A stretch of 36,448 bases of DNA from Anaerolineae bacterium. Its GTDB lineage: Bacteria; Chloroflexota; Anaerolineae; Anaerolineales; UBA4823. The stretch covers positions 1 to 36,448 of the forward strand of contig QEXX01000089.1 of assembly GCA_003130835.1 (NCBI GenBank). Reading direction: 5' to 3'. The translations under genes and the position numbers were made by a program. The notes under the pieces are model-generated. The model had not been told where the DNA came from, made no database searches, and saw only the letters and a list, made by a program, of their open reading frames with translations. Shown piece by piece: positions 35,056 through 36,448 of the stretch. Within the stretch, counting starts at the first letter, position 1. Each line of letters opens with the position of its first letter.

Positions 35056-35448
35056 ATGACTCGTGGATTGAATAAAGTATTCTTAATCGGTCGACTCGGC
35101 CGTGACCCGGAGATGCGATATACACCTTCCGGTCGGCCTGTGACAACCTTTAGCGTAGGGACAAGCCGTTCGTGGAACACCTCAGATGGCGACAAGCGTA
35201 CCGAGACGGAATGGTTCAATGTAGTCGCCTGGGGAAATCTTGCTGAGATTTGCAAGCAATATCTGACCAAGAAAAGCTTGGTATACATTGAAGGCAGATT
35301 GCAAAATCGCCAATGGGAGGACTCCGAAGGTGTCAAACACGTTACAACTGAAATCGTCGCCAATGAGATGATCATGTTGGACGATAAAAAGGAAGGCAAT
35401 CACCATCTAGAAAGTGAATTTACGAGTGAAGAAGAATATCCTTTTTAA
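35056..35448 (+). CDS. ssb: Single-stranded DNA-binding protein
   Basis: A 130-residue OB-fold protein that coats single-stranded DNA in replication and repair. It has MTRGLNKVFLIGRLGRDPEM, TEWFNVVAWGNLAE and YIEGRLQNRQWED. The acidic end EEEYPF is the tip that recruits partner proteins, usually ending in IPF or similar. I chose the ATG at 35056, preceded by GGAGGAAAA; a longer frame reaches upstream but has no site. The spacer after the fold is shorter than in many SSBs. It lies between rpsF and rpsR as in many bacteria. Confidence 0.96.
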   Translation: MTRGLNKVFLIGRLGRDPEMRYTPSGRPVTTFSVGTSRSWNTSDGDKRTETEWFNVVAWGNLAEICKQYLTKKSLVYIEGRLQNRQWEDSEGVKHVTTEIVANEMIMLDDKKEGNHHLESEFTSEEEYPF

Positions 35449-35466
35449 GACAGGAGAAGGAACACC

Positions 35467-35739
35467 GTGAGTACAGATCAACAACAAGTGGAAGAAACGC
35501 AAGCGACAACTCGTCGTTTTTATGCTCAACCGAGAATTTGCCTCTTCTGCACCGACCACAATGCGGTCATCGACTACAAAAACGTTGAACTTTTACGGCG
35601 CTTTATTAGCGAAGACGGCAAAATTCGGCCCCGTCGTCAAACGGGTACCTGTGCGAAACACCAACGTGAACTCGCCACTGCCATCAAGCGAGCACGGCAC
35701 TTAGCGCTTTTGCAATTCACCGGCGAGATCATCGCCTAA
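35467..35739 (+). CDS. rpsR: 30S ribosomal protein S18, zinc-binding form
   Basis: A 90-residue protein starting at GTG 35467, with AGGAGAAGG upstream. The core is [17 protein letters not shown], then [18 protein letters not shown] and [19 protein letters not shown]. Cys25, Cys28, Cys62 and His65 form a probable zinc site, so this is the C+ type of S18. It partners S6 on the platform and, with it, should bind the operon leader. Confidence 0.97.
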   Translation: MSTDQQQVEETQATTRRFYAQPRICLFCTDHNAVIDYKNVELLRRFISEDGKIRPRRQTGTCAKHQRELATAIKRARHLALLQFTGEIIA

Positions 35740-35751
35740 CCCTTCATTCTC

Positions 35752-35790
35752 GACCTGCGGAATTGAGCCTGTCCCTTGATTCCGTAGGTC
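35752..35790 (+). terminator. Hairpin between rpsR and the chaperone gene, possible attenuator
   Basis: GACCTGCGGAAT (35752-35763) pairs with ATTCCGTAGGTC (35779-35790), 12 pairs including one G-U, around a 15-base loop. The following AAATCTTTT is only a weak T-tract. It may give partial termination after the ribosomal-protein genes. Confidence 0.5.
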
Positions 35791-35812
35791 AAATCTTTTA
35801 ACGAGGATAGTT

Positions 35813-36448
35813 ATGGCGCGCAATCCGAAACTTTATTTGCAGAGCAAAAAGCACCAAGCGCGGTTGGAGCGTGAACGACGCACCAATCGAATGATAATCA
35901 TCGGAAGCATTGTAGCAATTGCATTGGTCATCCTCATCGTAGGGTATGGCATCTTAGATCAAATGGTGTTACGCAACCTTCGTTCCGTGGCGGTTGTCAA
36001 CGGTGAGAAGATCACCACCAAAGAATGGCAAACAATGGTACGCTTTAGCCGTCAACGCGTCATCAATCAAATGGTCAATATTCTGCAAAACTACCAATTG
36101 TTTGCTCAGATTTACGGTAACGATCCGTCCTTCACGTCCTATTACGCTTCTCAGCTTAATCAGCTCCAGCAACAACTTGAGCCAGATTTTATCGGGCAAC
36201 AAGTTTTGGATAATATGATCGAGACGAAATTGCTGGAACAAGAAGCAAAAAAGCGCAATATCAGCATAAGTGAAGAAGAAATTGACAAGATGATCGAAGA
36301 GGTCTTCGGGTATTATCGCGATGGGACACCAACCTCCACCCCTACACAAGTCGAAAGCGCTACATCCACGCTCTCACCTACTCAATATGCTCTAGTTTCC
36401 CCCACTCCAACCTCCACAAACACTCCCTTCCCTTCCGCAACCCCAACA
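35813..36448 (+). CDS. SurA/PpiC-like extracytoplasmic chaperone, 3'-truncated
   Basis: The first 212 codons of a protein that runs off the window. A basic cytosolic start is followed by one membrane helix (about 28-50, MIIIGSIVAIALVILIVGYG). Next comes VAVVNGEKITTKEWQTMV, the typical opening of SurA N-terminal/peptidyl-prolyl isomerase foldases. The helical block includes LDNMIETKLLEQEAKKRNI and SEEEIDKMIEEVFGY. A Thr/Pro/Ser-rich stretch follows (from about residue 165 to the edge). The isomerase domain itself would lie beyond the window. GAGG lies before the ATG. It follows rpsR by 73 bases with a weak hairpin between. Confidence 0.85.
   Translation, partial: MARNPKLYLQSKKHQARLERERRTNRMIIIGSIVAIALVILIVGYGILDQMVLRNLRSVAVVNGEKITTKEWQTMVRFSRQRVINQMVNILQNYQLFAQIYGNDPSFTSYYASQLNQLQQQLEPDFIGQQVLDNMIETKLLEQEAKKRNISISEEEIDKMIEEVFGYYRDGTPTSTPTQVESATSTLSPTQYALVSPTPTSTNTPFPSATPT

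Noticed and set aside
1-36448. CRISPR arrays, tRNAs, insertion sequences, phage or defence cassettes
   Set aside because: I looked for regular direct repeats, cloverleaf-like segments, transposases and defence genes and found none.

Overview
The window looks like a chromosomal stretch from an anaerobic member of the Chloroflexota, most likely class Anaerolineae. This is an inference: moderate GC, extracytoplasmic proteins with threonine/proline-rich tails, an aspartyl-tRNA synthetase of the probably nondiscriminating type, and genes for fermentative amino-acid and acyl-CoA metabolism. I see no phage, insertion sequence, CRISPR array, tRNA or rRNA. Almost all the sequence is packed into short same-strand operons.

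Left part (1-8564, + strand): the tail of a response regulator, an EamA-type transporter, then a tight five-gene unit: ornithine carbamoyltransferase, alanine dehydrogenase, an acetyl-CoA hydrolase/transferase-family CoA-transferase, pyruvate kinase, and a 779-residue unrecognised protein. That last protein looks like a methyltransferase-derived protein whose catalytic motif has decayed. Facing it on the - strand (8583-11234) are a cupin-containing XRE regulator, aspS, and a very convincing 6S RNA gene that is easily missed because it is non-coding. The regulator diverges from an ADP-forming acyl-CoA synthetase fused to a GNAT domain (11419-14181).

Middle (14448-20818, + strand): an orphan lipoprotein efflux adaptor, a LysM/M23 peptidase and a small DUF4870-type membrane protein. 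Then comes a tandem glycine riboswitch with its own intrinsic terminator, controlling gcvH-gcvPA-gcvPB. gcvT and lpd are not in this operon.

Right part (20876-36448): a + strand run with a TGS/uridine-kinase-like fusion, tgt, uppP, a diacylglycerol-kinase-like lipid kinase, and a PlsC-type acyltransferase with an H-x4-E motif. It is followed by a membrane-anchored DsbA-like protein with a probable leaderless mRNA. A - strand operon then carries a MaoC-like hydratase, a large class A penicillin-binding protein, a double-GNAT protein and a zinc alcohol dehydrogenase. Next are two adjacent PII-like (DUF970/DarA type) cyclic-di-AMP receptor homologues, convergent with an AMMECR1 protein. The window closes with rpsF-ssb-rpsR, preceded by a strong candidate S6:S18 autoregulatory leader, and the start of a SurA/PpiC-like chaperone that is cut by the window edge.

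Most of the window is ordinary core genome. The least explained items are the pseudo-methyltransferase, the paired PII-like proteins and the orphan adaptor. The RNA elements (6S RNA, glycine riboswitch, S6:S18 leader) are well supported by base pairing that I checked by hand.
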